A DNA stretch of 64,000 bases. Source: Oxytricha trifallax. Its lineage: Eukaryota > Ciliophora > Spirotrichea > Sporadotrichida > Oxytrichidae. Location: contig ARYC01001253.1 of assembly GCA_000711775.1 (NCBI GenBank), positions 1 to 64,000 on the forward strand, read 5' to 3'. Shown here in pieces: positions 35,986 to 47,955 of this stretch (its first letter is position 1; every line of letters starts with the position of its first letter). Made by a program: the position numbers and the translations under genes. The notes under the pieces were generated by a model. That model did not search any database. It was given only the letters and a program-made list of their open reading frames with translations, and had not been told where the DNA came from.

Positions 35986-38900
35986 GTATGTCTTATAATT
36001 AATAATAATAATAAACCTAAGTATTTTTATATATAATACAATTAAAATTTAGAATTTCTATTAAAACTAATGTTATTTGCTTTAAAATATATCACATTAT
36101 TTTTTTTAAAAAATAAACCATTTTCAATATTAATGAATATTTCGAATCTTTTTCCACAAACCCCTTGGCACTCTTTATTTAATAATAGCCTAAAAAAATC
36201 TAAAATAATTTTAGTCTTTGTATTAATTGGTTAATATAATTCTATTAAAACTCTCAGAGTAGGAGATAATAAATATGATCGAAGCAGAATAAAATTAAAA
36301 TTAAAATGTATCACTCATCGTTTTATATATATTTCAATTATTATTTGAGAATATATATTGTTTGAAATAAAAATATAAATATTTTATTAAATAATTAATT
36401 GCTTAATCACTCAGATAACTTTCAAAATATTGAGAATAATTGTATTGATAAAAAGGAAGTTAAATTATTTTGTTCTTCCTATTAATATTAATGTAAATTT
36501 TATATAAATTATTGAGAAATGAAATAGGATTATGTTTAAACTATATATAGATATTCATTAAATTTGGGCTTATTTTATTAATTTATTTCTCTGAAAAATT
36601 TAATTGATTCATAAATAAGACTAATTTATAATTTTTTTTCAAATAACTTTCGATAGAATAATTTGTTTCTCATTTTTATAATGATTAATCTTAATATAAT
36701 TATTAAACCTGCATTTATAAGTGGGATGGCCTTCCAATTCTAAATATAAATCCTAGCAGATATTAACAATTGAAGTTACAATACTTATAATAATATTATT
36801 ATTGCTGTTTAAATTATATTTATTCTAATTTAAAACATAATAGATACATTAATTTATATTAATAAAATATAGAATCAGACGATCAATATTATAATAAAAT
36901 ATGACAAACATTATAATAACTGACAATCATATACTTCAAAATTCTCATAGTTTTTTTGGATAATTCGACAAGTTTTAATCATATTTTTAATTATCAATTA
37001 TAAAATTTAAGAACTTAAATTAATATAATCAAAAGAAACTAGTCTTTAAAAGTTAGATTGTTTGGCGAGAAAAGAAATTTGGAGATATAATTATCTCAGC
37101 CTTATAATAATTGTTTTTTACTTAGAAATATTATATAAATTAGCATAAAGATCGAACAAAATAATAATAGATTATTGATTTCTCATATCTTGAGATTATT
37201 TTTCAAATCCACTTTTAATCAAATGCAATTTTATCAAAAAAATTTCTATTAATTTATTAATAAATTATGTTTTACTATTTTGAAGAAAAAATACATCTTT
37301 ATTATAAAAGGCATATGTATTTTTATTTTATTCATTATATAAATCATAAGTTTAAAATCTCAAAACATTTCAAAGAAATTACAAATTATTTAAATATTTT
37401 TACATAAATAAAGTAAGATATAATATAAGTAATTGATATTAAGTAATTCTTAATTATTTTAACAATGATAAATTTAAGATTAAAGATATGAGCTAGTATG
37501 TCAAAGATATTCTGATATTGATTTAATTTTATAAAAATGCTTAACAACTTTTCATTAGCACAAATTAAGCCTGAATGTATATATAGATATATCAATTAAT
37601 AATTTAAATTAAGTATTTTTATTCATAGAGTAATTAAAATATAGTAGTTTTGAGATGAGAGTTATAAATGATTTTCTCATTAATACTAATCTAAATCATT
37701 ATTCTCATACTACTTTTGATTCAATAATGATAATTATGGGTTAAAACTTATGAAATTTAATATCATTCGCTTAACTGAATAATAGTTATCCATAAATCAT
37801 TTATCGCTCTGTATATTGATCTTAATTTTTAATAATTTTTCTATTAATAATAATTTTTAATAAAATAAGTTGATATTTTTTTACCACTTCAAATTAGGCA
37901 TGAATTACAAGAAAAACAAAGTTAATTTATCAAAATGTGTTAGTTAAACTCATAATTGATTTCTTTTAATACTAATTCTTAATTTAATTTTACCATTACT
38001 CAGTTTTAATAGATAACTTAGACTTCTCATTATATTAATATAGCCATTATTAATTATCGATTTATAAATTATAGTTTGCAATTTGATTAAATATTTTTAA
38101 TATTCTAAATAATAATTCTAGAGGTTAATATGCATAATTTATTGGAAAGTTCATGTAAATTTATAATTTTTATTTTTTACAAATAAATTATTTTAAGGTA
38201 AAGCAATCATCCTACCATCGAAATACTAATAAAAATCAAATTATTTTTATTGTTTAAGAAATGATTTAAAATTATAATTCTAATTTTGAATAAACCAAAA
38301 ATTAAATTAAATAATATAAATATAATATATAAAATTTGATTTAAATACTAATTTTAGTTGCAAGATGATTAGGAGGCTTCAAAGTACATATAAAATAATT
38401 TAATCAATAATTTAAATATAATAAATTTCTAATATATTAATTTGTATTTTATAATCTGATTTATATTTTGGCATCTCATTCCACTAAATGTTTCTATTTA
38501 TAAACTTATAAAATTTAAATTTAAAAATCAATAATTCAATGAAGCTATAAAAAATTATGTGTTTATTGAATAAAATATTATAAGATTAAATTAAAATGTA
38601 ATTGAAAATTGATCTATTTTATTCTAAAATTTCAAACGATATATTAAGGTATCTTATATTGATAATTTTACTTGTATAAAATAACATAGTTTGATATTTC
38701 ATATTTAATATTTTATTTCCTATTTAAATTAGCACTTATATTAACTACCCCACCTTCACTAATGTACTAATCTTAATAATTTTACTTATTTTTTTACGAA
38801 ATTATTAAATCTCAGGGACTTAAATTATATAAATGATATGATATAATCTCAAATAAATAATTCAAGACGTTGAGCTTAAGAAAGTTATATTTAATCAAGG

Positions 38901-39248
38901 TATTTTTTAATGAGGGAAATATGGCGTGAAAGAAGGAATCTAATTGTTTTCTGTATGCAGTTGTGAGACTCAAAAGGAATAATTTTTAAACAAAAAGTGT
39001 GAGAGTAATATAAAATTTATGGATTTCAGAAGTTTTGAAGGTATATATAATATTGATTAAAGTTTCAAGAGGTAATGTAATTTGAGCAAATATCACAAAA
39101 AATACTAAATTTTATATAATATCAATTCAATTTTAATGCTTAGATTTTTCAATTTAAATGGAAATTTTGAAATTTGTGATATTAATATGAACTATAAAAT
39201 TTCTAATTAATTTGCCAATTATTTACAAATTCTTATTTTGGAATATAC
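35986..39248. other. long AT-rich stretch
   Basis: No supported gene or repeat over 3.2 kb. A slightly GC-richer patch at 38880-39060 was checked in all frames without a convincing product. Confidence 0.45.
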
Positions 39249-39397
39249 AATAAAAACCCCAAAACCACTTAATGAGGTTTATATGTGCATTGATTAGTAG
39301 GGTTTAGTTGGTGTCTTAATGGGGCTAGTAGAGAAACCGCAGGTTTATTGTGTATTTAATGAATATTTAATGATAATTAGTGTATTTAATTAAAAAG

Positions 39398-40823
39398 AAT
39401 TTCATCTGCTTGTCTTTGTGATACCTCTTGAACCTAGCTCTGTGTAGTTCAGTTAGTATATCGTCTAATGATTATCTGGGATATGCTGGAGCTCTTACGA
39501 TTATCATCTCAACTATATTCTTAATCCCATCGCAGACAACTTCTTGTTTAATATGTTTAGTTGCCAAACCTATTGATTGCTTTTCTTTTTTAGTTCTAAA
39601 GTATGACATACTTTCCATATTACACTCTAAGATAATAGCAGCTACCGCCCAAACATCCCACTTCACAGAGCCATTAGTCCACTTCTCTCTTATTGGGAAG
39701 TATCCTGATGTGCCTAGAACCTTTGCTAAAGTCACTATCTCATATCTTATCGCTCTGTTGAAATCAATGACTACTAATTTAAAAGGGCAGAGATTTAGGA
39801 TAAAATTTTCTGGCTTAAAATTTCTATGAACATACCCTAGATCATGGAGCTCTTTCTCACCATTAGTCATTTCTGTGAGTGTCTCATTCAAATTATCAGG
39901 ATATCTATTATGGTAGAGATACTCTCTTAGAGGCATTTCAAACTTCTTGAGTTTCTATGCAATAAAACCATGGCCAAGGAATACCCCGTCGAGATTAGCT
40001 AAGTTTTTGCATTATCTTTTCTAAGTCTCTCTCAGTACTATGTTTTAATTTGCAATCTCATTTTGATACTGCTCGTTCTTAATGAGATATTTTAAAAGGG
40101 TATACCTTGTAAGCAAATTCATCAGCAACTATAAGTTTTACCTTGTTAGGTACGTCAATATTCAAATAGTTGCTTATGTCAACTGCATTTAATGCAGGTA
40201 TATACATTACTTTCTCATATAAGCATGCTATATACATACAATTTGCGGGTTGGTTCATTGATTCAAAGCGCCTCTGTCTCTTGAGCCTCTCCTACTACTC
40301 TCTTTATGAGTCAAGAGAGTTATTTTTTTAGCTGGTACAAGCTTTAAAGTTTCCTCATCTTTAATTAAGAATTCGCTTAAGTGATAGTTTTGCATATACC
40401 TCTTTACTTGGGCTGAGTGAGTATAAGATTTAATGCATGTTGTGCACTAATACCTACCATCTACTTTATCATGCTTAAAGTTGATCTTAGCTCTGCCAGA
40501 GTGTTTCTCTTTAGTGTTCCTCTTCAAGCTAGACTCAGTTGAGAAGAAGTTTTAGAGTCTTCATATTAAAATCTTTTAATTTTTTCTATTGATTGTTGTT
40601 CCTTATCTTCCTCAACCAATTCAACTTATTTTTAAACTCCTATCTCTGCACTCTATATCTTGATTTAAACTTAAATTTTAAAGACCTCTGTTTCAAACTC
40701 TAGAGATCTAAGCTCAATCTTCCTTTCAATATAGATTTCTTCTGGTTTCTTGGAGGAACCAAAGCTGAGCTATGATTATCCTGCTCCAAGAGAAACTGCC
40801 TTACAATTTAAGTTAGTCGCAAT
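39398..40823 (-). pseudogene. TBE zinc-finger/protein-kinase gene, copy C
   Basis: Same gene as in copies B and D. The start codon is lost (ATT at 40821-40823 where B and D have ATG). The C-terminal kinase part 39936-39472 stays open even in the standard code: KELHDLGYVHRNFKPENF (catalytic Asp replaced by Asn), VVIDFNRAI (DFN for DFG), GTSGYFPIREKWTNGSV and WDVWAVAAIILE. TGA closing the gene in copy D is missing here, so the end is approximate. It is probably inactive as a kinase. Confidence 0.85.
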
Positions 40824-40959
40824 TTATATTTGAATTTAAATTTCTATAATAAAGCTCTAATAACATTTCTAGTTATAGTTACTGTGCACTGCAGCAATAA
40901 TGGTTGATTTTGAATTGTTAGAGATCATATATATATACTTAATTTATTGCTATAATTTT

Positions 40960-41230
40960 TCTAATTTCATGCTTAATATTTTTAATTTTAGTACCAACTT
41001 AGATAAAATTCAGGTTGGTACTGGTACCAATTAGGTTTTGAACCATTTTGGAACTTTTCCATTAAAACTTCATTAGTTTAAAACTAGGTATTAATTAAGT
41101 ACTGGTAGTGTTAAATTGGTACCAATTAAAATTAAACGGATTTAGTACCAGTACTTATTTAATTAAAAAAAATTTAATACTAATTTAATGGAACTAAATT
41201 GATAAAAATGGATATCAATCTCTGCAATTT
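40960..41230. promoter_or_regulatory. GGTACC repeat cluster between divergent TBE genes, copy C
   Basis: Same cluster of TTGGTACCAATT-like palindromes as in copies B and D, between the kinase and 22-kDa-type starts. Confidence 0.5.
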
Positions 41231-41378
41231 GTTACAGCTTCTGCAAAATTTCTCCACGTATCTTTGAAGGGTTGACCTCCTATAAGATCCCCATATTTAA
41301 TATTAAGATTTTAAACAATAGGATCCAGAAGACTATAAATTATAATTTAAGAATTCATTAATAGGAAGAGGAACAAAG

Positions 41379-42167
41379 ATGGAATCACTCAATGATCAAA
41401 TGAAAAGAGTCGAGGCTCAAGAAATGATATCAAGATTCAGAAGTAAGGAAGATCTCTATCGATACCTAACTTTACATGGTAAGATAACTTGATGACTATT
41501 AACATATTATACAGTTGGTTTATTCCTTCCAACGATGGAAGGTACCAAAATTTCATTCTTAAAAAGCAATACTTTGTGAAGAGAAGAAAGCTTTTAAAAA
41601 TAAAGAGATTAAACTAATAGAAATTCCCAACTACCCTGAGATTTCAGTAGCTAATCTTTATGAGGATGCCATTAAAGATGAGGAAGTGGTAGTTTACCTT
41701 CCTACCAAGAAACAACTCTCTAATAAACTACCAGAGAGGAACTTTTCTTTGATGTTCTTGGTACAATAAAAGAGGATTATTTAAGAGAAATAATTGAAGA
41801 AGCTCATAAGAAACGATATTCTATCTCTCCTGAAGACTAGAAGAAGCAAGGCATTCTAATAAGCTCAGGTTGGCTAGAGGAACTTAAGAAGTATCCTCAT
41901 CTTTCAAGTAAGCTTTGACAGATAGCTTTGTAGGAAAATCTGACACTGGTATATATCTTATGAAAGAGCATGCTAAGGTTCATAGAGATAGAAAACAGCA
42001 GACAGTTCATTAAGTTAGCAAGAGACTTTATATAGATGTTTAAAAGCCAAGATATGAACATAGATGCAGGAGATGGTAGTAAGATAAGAAACTTAGGGCC
42101 TGTCAAGCCTTAAAAAGAAGAAAAGAAATAGAAGCCTAATCCTTTTAAGGGTCCATTTAATATGTGA
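41379..42167 (+). pseudogene. TBE 22-kDa-type gene, copy C, with two introns
   Basis: Best full-length example. ATG at 41379 (MESLNDQMKRVEAQEMISRF). Introns 41479-41514 (GTAAGATAAC...ATACAG, 36 nt) and 41908-41933 (GTAAGCTTTG...TTGTAG, 26 nt) restore the frame across conserved protein text. Exons of 100, 393 and 234 nt give about 241 residues after allowing for one extra base near 41565-41572, which is a frameshift. Conserved text: EIPNYPEISVANLYEDA, YLPTKKQLSNKLPER, LMKEHAKVHRDRKQQ. No known domain. It ends 10 bp from the end of the convergent transposase. Confidence 0.78.
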
Positions 42168-42177
42168 ATTATTTCAT

Positions 42178-43245
42178 TCATTTAAGTATAATACTTACTA
42201 ATAAAAATTCATTCTTCCTTCTCTCTCTCGCACAAATTGATGTCTTATCTTTATTCACTCTCTTGCAACTACTTTGTATTAAGTCTACTGTATCGATTGG
42301 CAAATCATGCATTAGATGATATAGCAAAAGCTTCTTATAGTAAGTCTTGATTTAACTCTAGTAAAATTCTATTCCGTTAAATTAAGGGCTATAAGGAACG
42401 TTGTATACAGGAGTTATGTTCAACTCTTCATAAGCTTTCTTAGACTCCTTGGTCTTATGAACTGATAATAAGTTGTCAACAAAAAAGATGATCTCTTGAT
42501 CGTTGCATTTATCTCTTAGCTTTTGTAAGAGCTCTATATACTGCTTTCTCTAAATAGAGCAAGGATGAATGACATAAGCTTCTTGACTTTAATCTTCACT
42601 AATACCAGCTAAAATAGCTTGAGAGGCAACCTTTAAATTTTAGTCATATACTTCTATATTATCATACTTTTTATACCAGGACTTATTGATAAAAGTTTTG
42701 AATGTAAACACTGCTTCATCAGCGTATATGAACTTGATGTTATTAGTATTAGCTATTTGCATTTAATCATATATAAAGTTTAAATTATTACTATAAAATG
42801 GCACAGTAAAATCAATTACTCTCTTCACTCTGATGACAGTCTTGAAAGTAATGCCATTTCATCTATAAATATTAGCTATAGTCTAAGGAGAGATACGCAT
42901 GTCAGGAAATTTGCGATGAAACATTACAGCTCGTTAGTCAAGAAGAAAGTGAGCCCAATACTTTAATGTCTTAGAGTCACAGAGGTAGTCAATATGGGTC
43001 TGAGTGAACTTTTATTTTCTTACTGGATGTTTTCAAGTACCAGAATTAAAATGCTAAACAGCTAACATGCAGTGATATCTAACAGTTGAGGCACACTTGC
43101 GTAGGAGTCTTGATATGGCTGTATAATTCAGCACTGGTTTGATTTAGTCTATATTAAAACTTGTACCATACCTAAGCTTAAGCAGTAAATCTAAATATTA
43201 CTCATCATAAATAGACCCTAAATTTATCTAATTTTTATTTCTCAT
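42178..43245 (-). pseudogene. TBE transposase, copy C, full length with two TGA codons
   Basis: ATG at 43243-43245 (MRNKNQINLGSIYDEQ), TGA at 42178-42180; 355 codons in one frame, matching a 42-kDa protein. Motifs: helix-turn-helix-like NYTAISRLLRKCASTV, first Asp in FIYADEAVFTF, second Asp in IFFVDNLLSVHKT (one extra Leu), Glu in SPQFNGIEFYQ. Two internal TGA codons interrupt it: one after HFNSGT, shared with copies B and D, and one after TIANIYR. Otherwise intact, with all three catalytic residues. Confidence 0.9.
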
Positions 43246-43286
43246 TTTGGAATTTGACCTAATTTCTCTACTAACCCCAATAATAC

Positions 43287-44683
43287 TAAAATACAATTGA
43301 ATCGGGAAATTATGAAAATAAATACATAACGGTAAATCATTCAAACATAAAAAGCCAAGTATTTGAGTGGAATGTAAGTCAAATTTGTGAGCAACTAAAC
43401 AGGATTCTAGCCATCTGATTAGTGTGTTTAACTGTTTAATCGTTAATTATAATAATTATTTTAATATTAAAATTTTGATTAATTTAATAAATTCCACTAA
43501 GCAGATAAGCACACTAAACAGGCTTACATTAATCTGTGTATCTGCTCAAAGAGATAAAATGAGCAACTAAACACACAAAACAGATCTTCTAAATGTGTGC
43601 ATACTGTGTAATATTTAGAATGATGTAAGCAATTAAATAGACTAAACAGATCAAGTATTTGCGTGTATTAGTTTAATTTAATTTAAATAGATTAGTAATT
43701 ACTCTTAATTCTAATGACATTGATGATTCATTTGACTATTTCTCCATTTGCTCCTGGTTATCTTTCTCTTCATTGCTAACATCAGAGTGCGCCTGTGTAT
43801 CATCTGCCTTGCTACTTTCCTTATATCTCTTGTACAGATGTCTAGCTTAATCCACTCCAGTGAATAAGAACGGTTCATCTCATCTATACGATTGCATTTC
43901 TAGTTTACAGATTGTGATCCGCTCCATGAATACGTCTTAGTCCTTTACCCTTCTGATCGTAGGGCAATTGGTGGGCCGTGAACTCAATTGAAGTGTTCTT
44001 GAATGTTATCTATTTCTCTCCGAGCTTTACACCGACTGTGTTACTCTGCTCTCCGCTCAACCAAGGTACATCTGATAATTTCATGCATCTTTCAAGATCA
44101 GTCCAATATTCCTGCTGCTTTGCTATGGCAAGCTGTAGAATGAGAAGAGTCGTGCATCTATAGTTCTTTGGCGGCATCCTTTGAAAGTTATCGTAGTTTT
44201 ATCAGCACCTGATGAAATTCAGATTATAGAGCAAGCCTCGTCCATTACCTTGAACATTTAATTTTTTAATTACTAATCTATTTAAATTAAATTAAACTAA
44301 TACACGCAAATACTTGATCTGTTTAGTCTATTTAATTGCTTACATCATTCTAAATATTACACAGTATGCACACATTTAGAAGATCTGTTTTGTGTGTTTA
44401 GTTGCTCATTTTATCTCTTTGAGCAGATACACAGATTAATGTAAGCCTGTTTAGTGTGCTTATCTGCTTAGTGGAATTTATTAAATTAATCAAAATTTTA
44501 ATATTAAAATAATTATTATAATTAACGATTAAACAGTTAAACACACTAATCAGATGGCTAGAATCCTGTTTAGTTGCTCACAAATTTGACTTACATTCCA
44601 CTCAAATACTTGGCTTTTTATGTTTGAATGATTTACCGTTATGTATTTATTTTCATAATTTCCCGATTCAATTGTAGCTTAGT
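43287..44683. mobile_element. large foldback element inserted in TBE copy C
   Basis: Arms 43287-43701 and 44269-44683 are near-perfect inverted copies around a GC-richer core. Ends include TACAATTGAATCGGGAAATT, related to those of 5796-7097. Flanks AATAATAC (43279-43286) and AATAGTAC (44684-44691) match AATAAGAC at the same place in uninterrupted TBE copies, supporting an 8-bp duplication. Arms contain repeated ACTAAACAGATC-like units. It is younger than the TBE. Confidence 0.9.
43717..44250 (-). pseudogene. decayed protein-coding core of foldback
   Basis: Markedly GC-richer than anything nearby. Minus strand, ciliate code: a frame from ATG 44177 to TGA 43875 reads MPPKNYRCTTLLILQLAIA, YWTDLERCMKLSDVPWLSG, TSIEFTAHQLPYDQKGKG. 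A second frame continues DQDVFMERITICKLEMQSYR, then after a TGA DEPFLFTGVDQARHLYKRYK and an acidic Gln/Ser-rich tail. It looks like one protein broken by a frameshift and a TGA. The family is unknown; it is probably a captured host gene fragment or a dead transposon gene. Confidence 0.5.
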
Positions 44684-44755
44684 AATAGTACCCCAACTAT
44701 ACACTAAAAATCAAAGCACATATAAATATCATTAAGGGGTCTTGGGGTTTTGAAT

Positions 44756-45920
44756 TCAGGAAGTATTTTTAGTCTACTTCATTAAATTTTCTCAGTAATT
44801 TAATACTGAGAAGTTTTCCTTCTCAGTTTAGCTAAACCATTTTAATACAACGACAGGTATTTAATTGAAAAAAATTAAGTTTATAAGTCTAATATCTCAC
44901 TTCGCTTAATAATTACTTACTTAACATTAATAAACTCAAAACTTTATTTTAAATAAAAATTTGTATATTTAAGATTAGGAAAACTTTTATTTTTAATTTA
45001 AATATGATTGAAGTTCTTATTTTCTAAAAATTTTCTCTAAATAAAGTAGTATCAATTGATTTATAAAAAAATTTAGGATAAATTCTTTTATTGTAACTTT
45101 TAATCATTATTAAGATCAACTTGAGAAATTTTATTTTGTAAAAATTTAACTCAATTTTTACTGATTTTTGTATTTTTTAATTAAAAAGAATATTTAATTT
45201 ATAAATGAAGCAATTTTTTTCATTATAATATCTAGATAGTTACTTAAATAATCAATATTTGAGGAAAGGGGAAACTTCCTGAATTATAAAGTTATAAAGA
45301 TTTTTTTCTCAATTTTTATTTTAAACAATATATTAATATTAGACATCTTGAATTAAATTTAGTCCAAACAATTAATACTTTTATATAAAAATGATTTATA
45401 AATTTTAATCATTTATTTTTTTCTATCTCCAATAATGTTTATTCTTAATTATATTATTCTATTTTTACATAATTTTATCTAAATTTCTCTTTATTAATTC
45501 AAATTTTTAATACTAAATTAAACAACAATGAAAACTCTATTATTTTAAACACTTTTATGCTAAGTATTAAATCCTTAAATATGTTTTTAAAAAGAATTTA
45601 AAGTTATATTTTATCAAATTAGTTTTTTAATTACAATCACTGACATCAAATAAAAAAATTAGAAAATTTGGATTAAATATAATTTAAAATTTTCAACCAA
45701 ACATATTTTATTTACCAAAATTATAATGGATATTTAGTATTTTTTATTAATTTATTTTGAAGATAATGAATTCGTTTTAATCATAAAATTAAAAAATAAG
45801 ATCATTTTTTTATTAGAACTACCAAAATTACAATTTTATAAATTAGATATAAATCTTATTTATGGAATTAAAGGTTTATATTGTTATGGCTCATTATATA
45901 ATTAAATAATAATTATTTAT
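44756..45920. other. AT-rich stretch
   Basis: Nothing supported. Confidence 0.5.
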
Positions 45921-45921
45921 A

Positions 45922-46137
45922 AAAGTATGGCGTCTCTCATGATCTTTGCAGTTTCCAATTGAAGTGAAGGTCTTCTCACAAAATGCGCACTTAAAAGGTT
46001 TATCTCCAGTATGAACTCGCATGTGTACAAGCAAGTTACCTTTCTCTCAATTTATAAAAATCAAAGTGCACTTATGAAGATCCTACCCGAAATGTTTTGT
46101 TCTCTTGTGCATTTCTAGTCTGTTAGCTCACAATTAA
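45922..46137 (-). CDS. C2H2 zinc-finger gene segment, candidate MDS or relic
   Basis: Minus-strand ciliate frame encoding tandem C2H2 fingers, a nucleic-acid-binding domain. One perfect finger, FKCAFCEKTFTSIGNCKDHE then RRHT, has the Cys-X2-Cys-X12-His-X3-His spacing. It is preceded by the classic linker in GNLLVHMRVHTGDKPF, which ends the previous finger. That earlier finger (HKCTLIFIN) has lost its second Cys, has an in-frame TGA and is one residue short. A still earlier finger tail (NRLEMHKRTKHFG) is visible. The block is about 215 bp in AT-rich DNA and is not the TBE finger. It stops only a few bases before a foldback duplication at 46144, so its upstream part is lost or elsewhere. Confidence 0.65.
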
Positions 46138-46151
46138 AACTTAAGTATATT

Positions 46152-47208
46152 ATTGCTGGAATACATCAAAATTGGGAAAATAATTTTGTCTAAATATTAA
46201 ATAAATGAAAAAAATGGCAGTTAAAGATTCCTAATTCAAAAATAAAAGATCTTGGGCTCATTCAATAGAGATTTCAAAAATAACTGGACTTTAAAATTGG
46301 CGGTACTATGTCATCGCATTTCTGGAACAAGATTATTTGACTTTAATTGAATAATAAAATTTATAGAAATAAATAAACGGGGGGGGGGCATATGTGAACC
46401 AAAGCGACATTATCTGAACCAAAGATATTTTTTGATAGTTTAAATAAGTTTGCGCACTTGGTCAGGATCAAATTAGAGTCAGAAAACACGAAAAAATTAT
46501 TTTCAGATACGAAAGATTTCTCTGTAGAGTTGAAAACACATAAAACGTGTCTCAGTTTTATCATAAAATTAAATTAATTTTTATATTTTTTCATATTTTT
46601 TTGTTCAATTTTTACTCTTCTAAACATATTACTTATTCAAAATCTTGTTGATAAGTTATCTTTCACAAGATATTGTAAGAAAAAAATCCTAATTATTAAT
46701 AAAACATGTTTTATTCAAGTAATTTACTTGTGAAAGATAACTTATCAACAAGATTTTGAATAAGTAATATAGTTTAGAAGAGTAAAAATTGAACAAAAAA
46801 ATATGAAAAAATATAAAAATTAATTTAATTTTATGATAAAACTGAGACACGTTTTATGTGTTTTCAACTCTACAGAGAAATCTTTCGTATCTGAAAATAA
46901 TTTTTTCGTGTTTTCTGACTCTAATTTGATCCTGACCAAGTGCGCAAACTTATTTAAACTATCAAAAAATATCTTTGGTTCAGATAATGTCGCTTTGGTT
47001 CAGATATGGCCCCCCCCCAAATAAACGAGTAATCTCGCTCTAGAGATGCCATAAAAAATACTGACTATAATAAAGTCTAGCTAGTTTTGAATTCTTTATC
47101 GAATGAGGCTAAGATCTTTCATATTTTACAAACTATAATTTTCAATATTTTGATTTATTTAATATTAAATTTTAATTAATTTCCCTATTTCGAATGTATT
47201 CCTAGAAT
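46152..47208. mobile_element. foldback element, ATTGTAGGAATACATT family, with nested foldback
   Basis: Left end ATTGCTGGAATACAT, right end ATGTATTCCTAGAAT; inside, GGCAGTTAAAG, GATCTTGGGCTCATTC and GGCGGTACTATGTCATCGCA mark the family. Flanks AGTATATT (46144-46151) and AGTATTTT (47209-47216) match at 7 of 8 positions. The middle is replaced by the nested element 46379-47018; without it about 410 bp remain, the family size. Confidence 0.85.
46379..47018. mobile_element. foldback element with poly-G/poly-C ends, nested, perfect 8-bp duplication
   Basis: Arms of about 285 bp mirror each other around 46700. Ends are runs of nine or ten G (left) or C (right), then two GAACCAAAG units 21 bp apart. 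It is flanked by exact AAATAAAC (46371-46378, 47019-47026). The mirrored open frames in both arms are a consequence of palindromy. It inserted into an older foldback. Confidence 0.93.
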
Positions 47209-47216
47209 AGTATTTT

Positions 47217-47579
47217 ATGAGATAACATAAAATAAAATTAAAAATTTTTAAAGCTCTTGCGAACGATTTTTAGCAGTTCTTAAAATTAAAATATAAATTA
47301 AGTTATCAATTTTGCAAGTAAATCTGCACTCACTTTCTTCATCTATGAACTTTTTATATATTTATTTTTCGCACTTACGTGGGAATTAGTCCCTGCTATT
47401 TTGAAGATATGTGATTTCTTTCTCGTTTATAACTTTAAAATATTTTAATTTACCTGAATTCCTCGAAAGAATTTTATTTTATAAAATAGTACTAACATTA
47501 AATTAATATTTAATAGATTATTATTTTTGCTTACCTGTATTACTAAATTTTAGCCTGAATTAAAATTTGATTCTATTTT
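47217..47579. other. AT-rich spacer
   Basis: Nothing supported. Confidence 0.5.
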
Positions 47580-47955
47580 ATTGTAGGAATACATTTGAAA
47601 TAGTAAAATTAAATTAAGAATTATCAAAAATATTAGAAGTTAAGATTTTCCTAATTTTAATTATAGATTTTTACATTTATAATTCTTAAAATTAGCTTAC
47701 TTTATTGACTGTACTTCATAGAAGGAATTGATTAAAGATTCAATGGTATATCATAATTTATTCAAATTATATTCATTTTACATAAATTTGAGCAATGCTC
47801 TTCATATATGGGATTAAATAATTATTCCAGCTTTTTAATAATCTATAGAAACCCAATTATTAATCATCAGATTTCAATAACTTAAACTTGCACTAATTTA
47901 ATTTAATATAATTTATGTTTTAATTAAATTGTTAATTTCAAATGTATCCTACTAT
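47580..47955. mobile_element. foldback element, ATTGTAGGAATACATT family, decayed copy
   Basis: Left end ATTGTAGGAATACATTTGAA, right end TTTCAAATGTATCCTACTAT. The interior is eroded; no target duplication. Confidence 0.6.

Larger units (their letters stand above)
39252..44752. mobile_element. TBE: TBE transposon copy C, complete but interrupted
   Basis: Left end AAAAACCCCAAAACCAC (39252), right end GGGGTCTTGGGGTTTTG (44752), flanked by AAT at 39249-39251 and 44753-44755. Total 5501 bp, of which 43287-44691 is a later foldback insertion in the right terminal region with its duplicated target; about 4.1 kb remains, the normal TBE size. Gene order is as in copy B. Confidence 0.95.

Noticed and set aside
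37386..37595. 69-codon minus-strand hydrophobic frame
   Set aside because: Ile/Tyr/Phe/Lys-rich translation typical of AT-rich spacer, with no motif or neighbour support.
39428..39829. 133-codon + strand frame in TBE copy C
   Set aside because: Antisense shadow of the kinase domain, which reads clearly on the minus strand.
41897..42106. 69-codon minus-strand frame in TBE copy C
   Set aside because: Antisense to exon 3 of the 22-kDa-type gene.
43978..44163. 61-codon + strand frame in the foldback core
   Set aside because: Antisense to the protein-like minus-strand core; the minus reading has better composition and continues further.
46361..47024. Two nearly identical open frames on opposite strands (46361-46564 and 46833-47024)
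   Set aside because: They are the two arms of one palindrome; the mirrored frames follow from the repeat, and composition and context give no support for coding.
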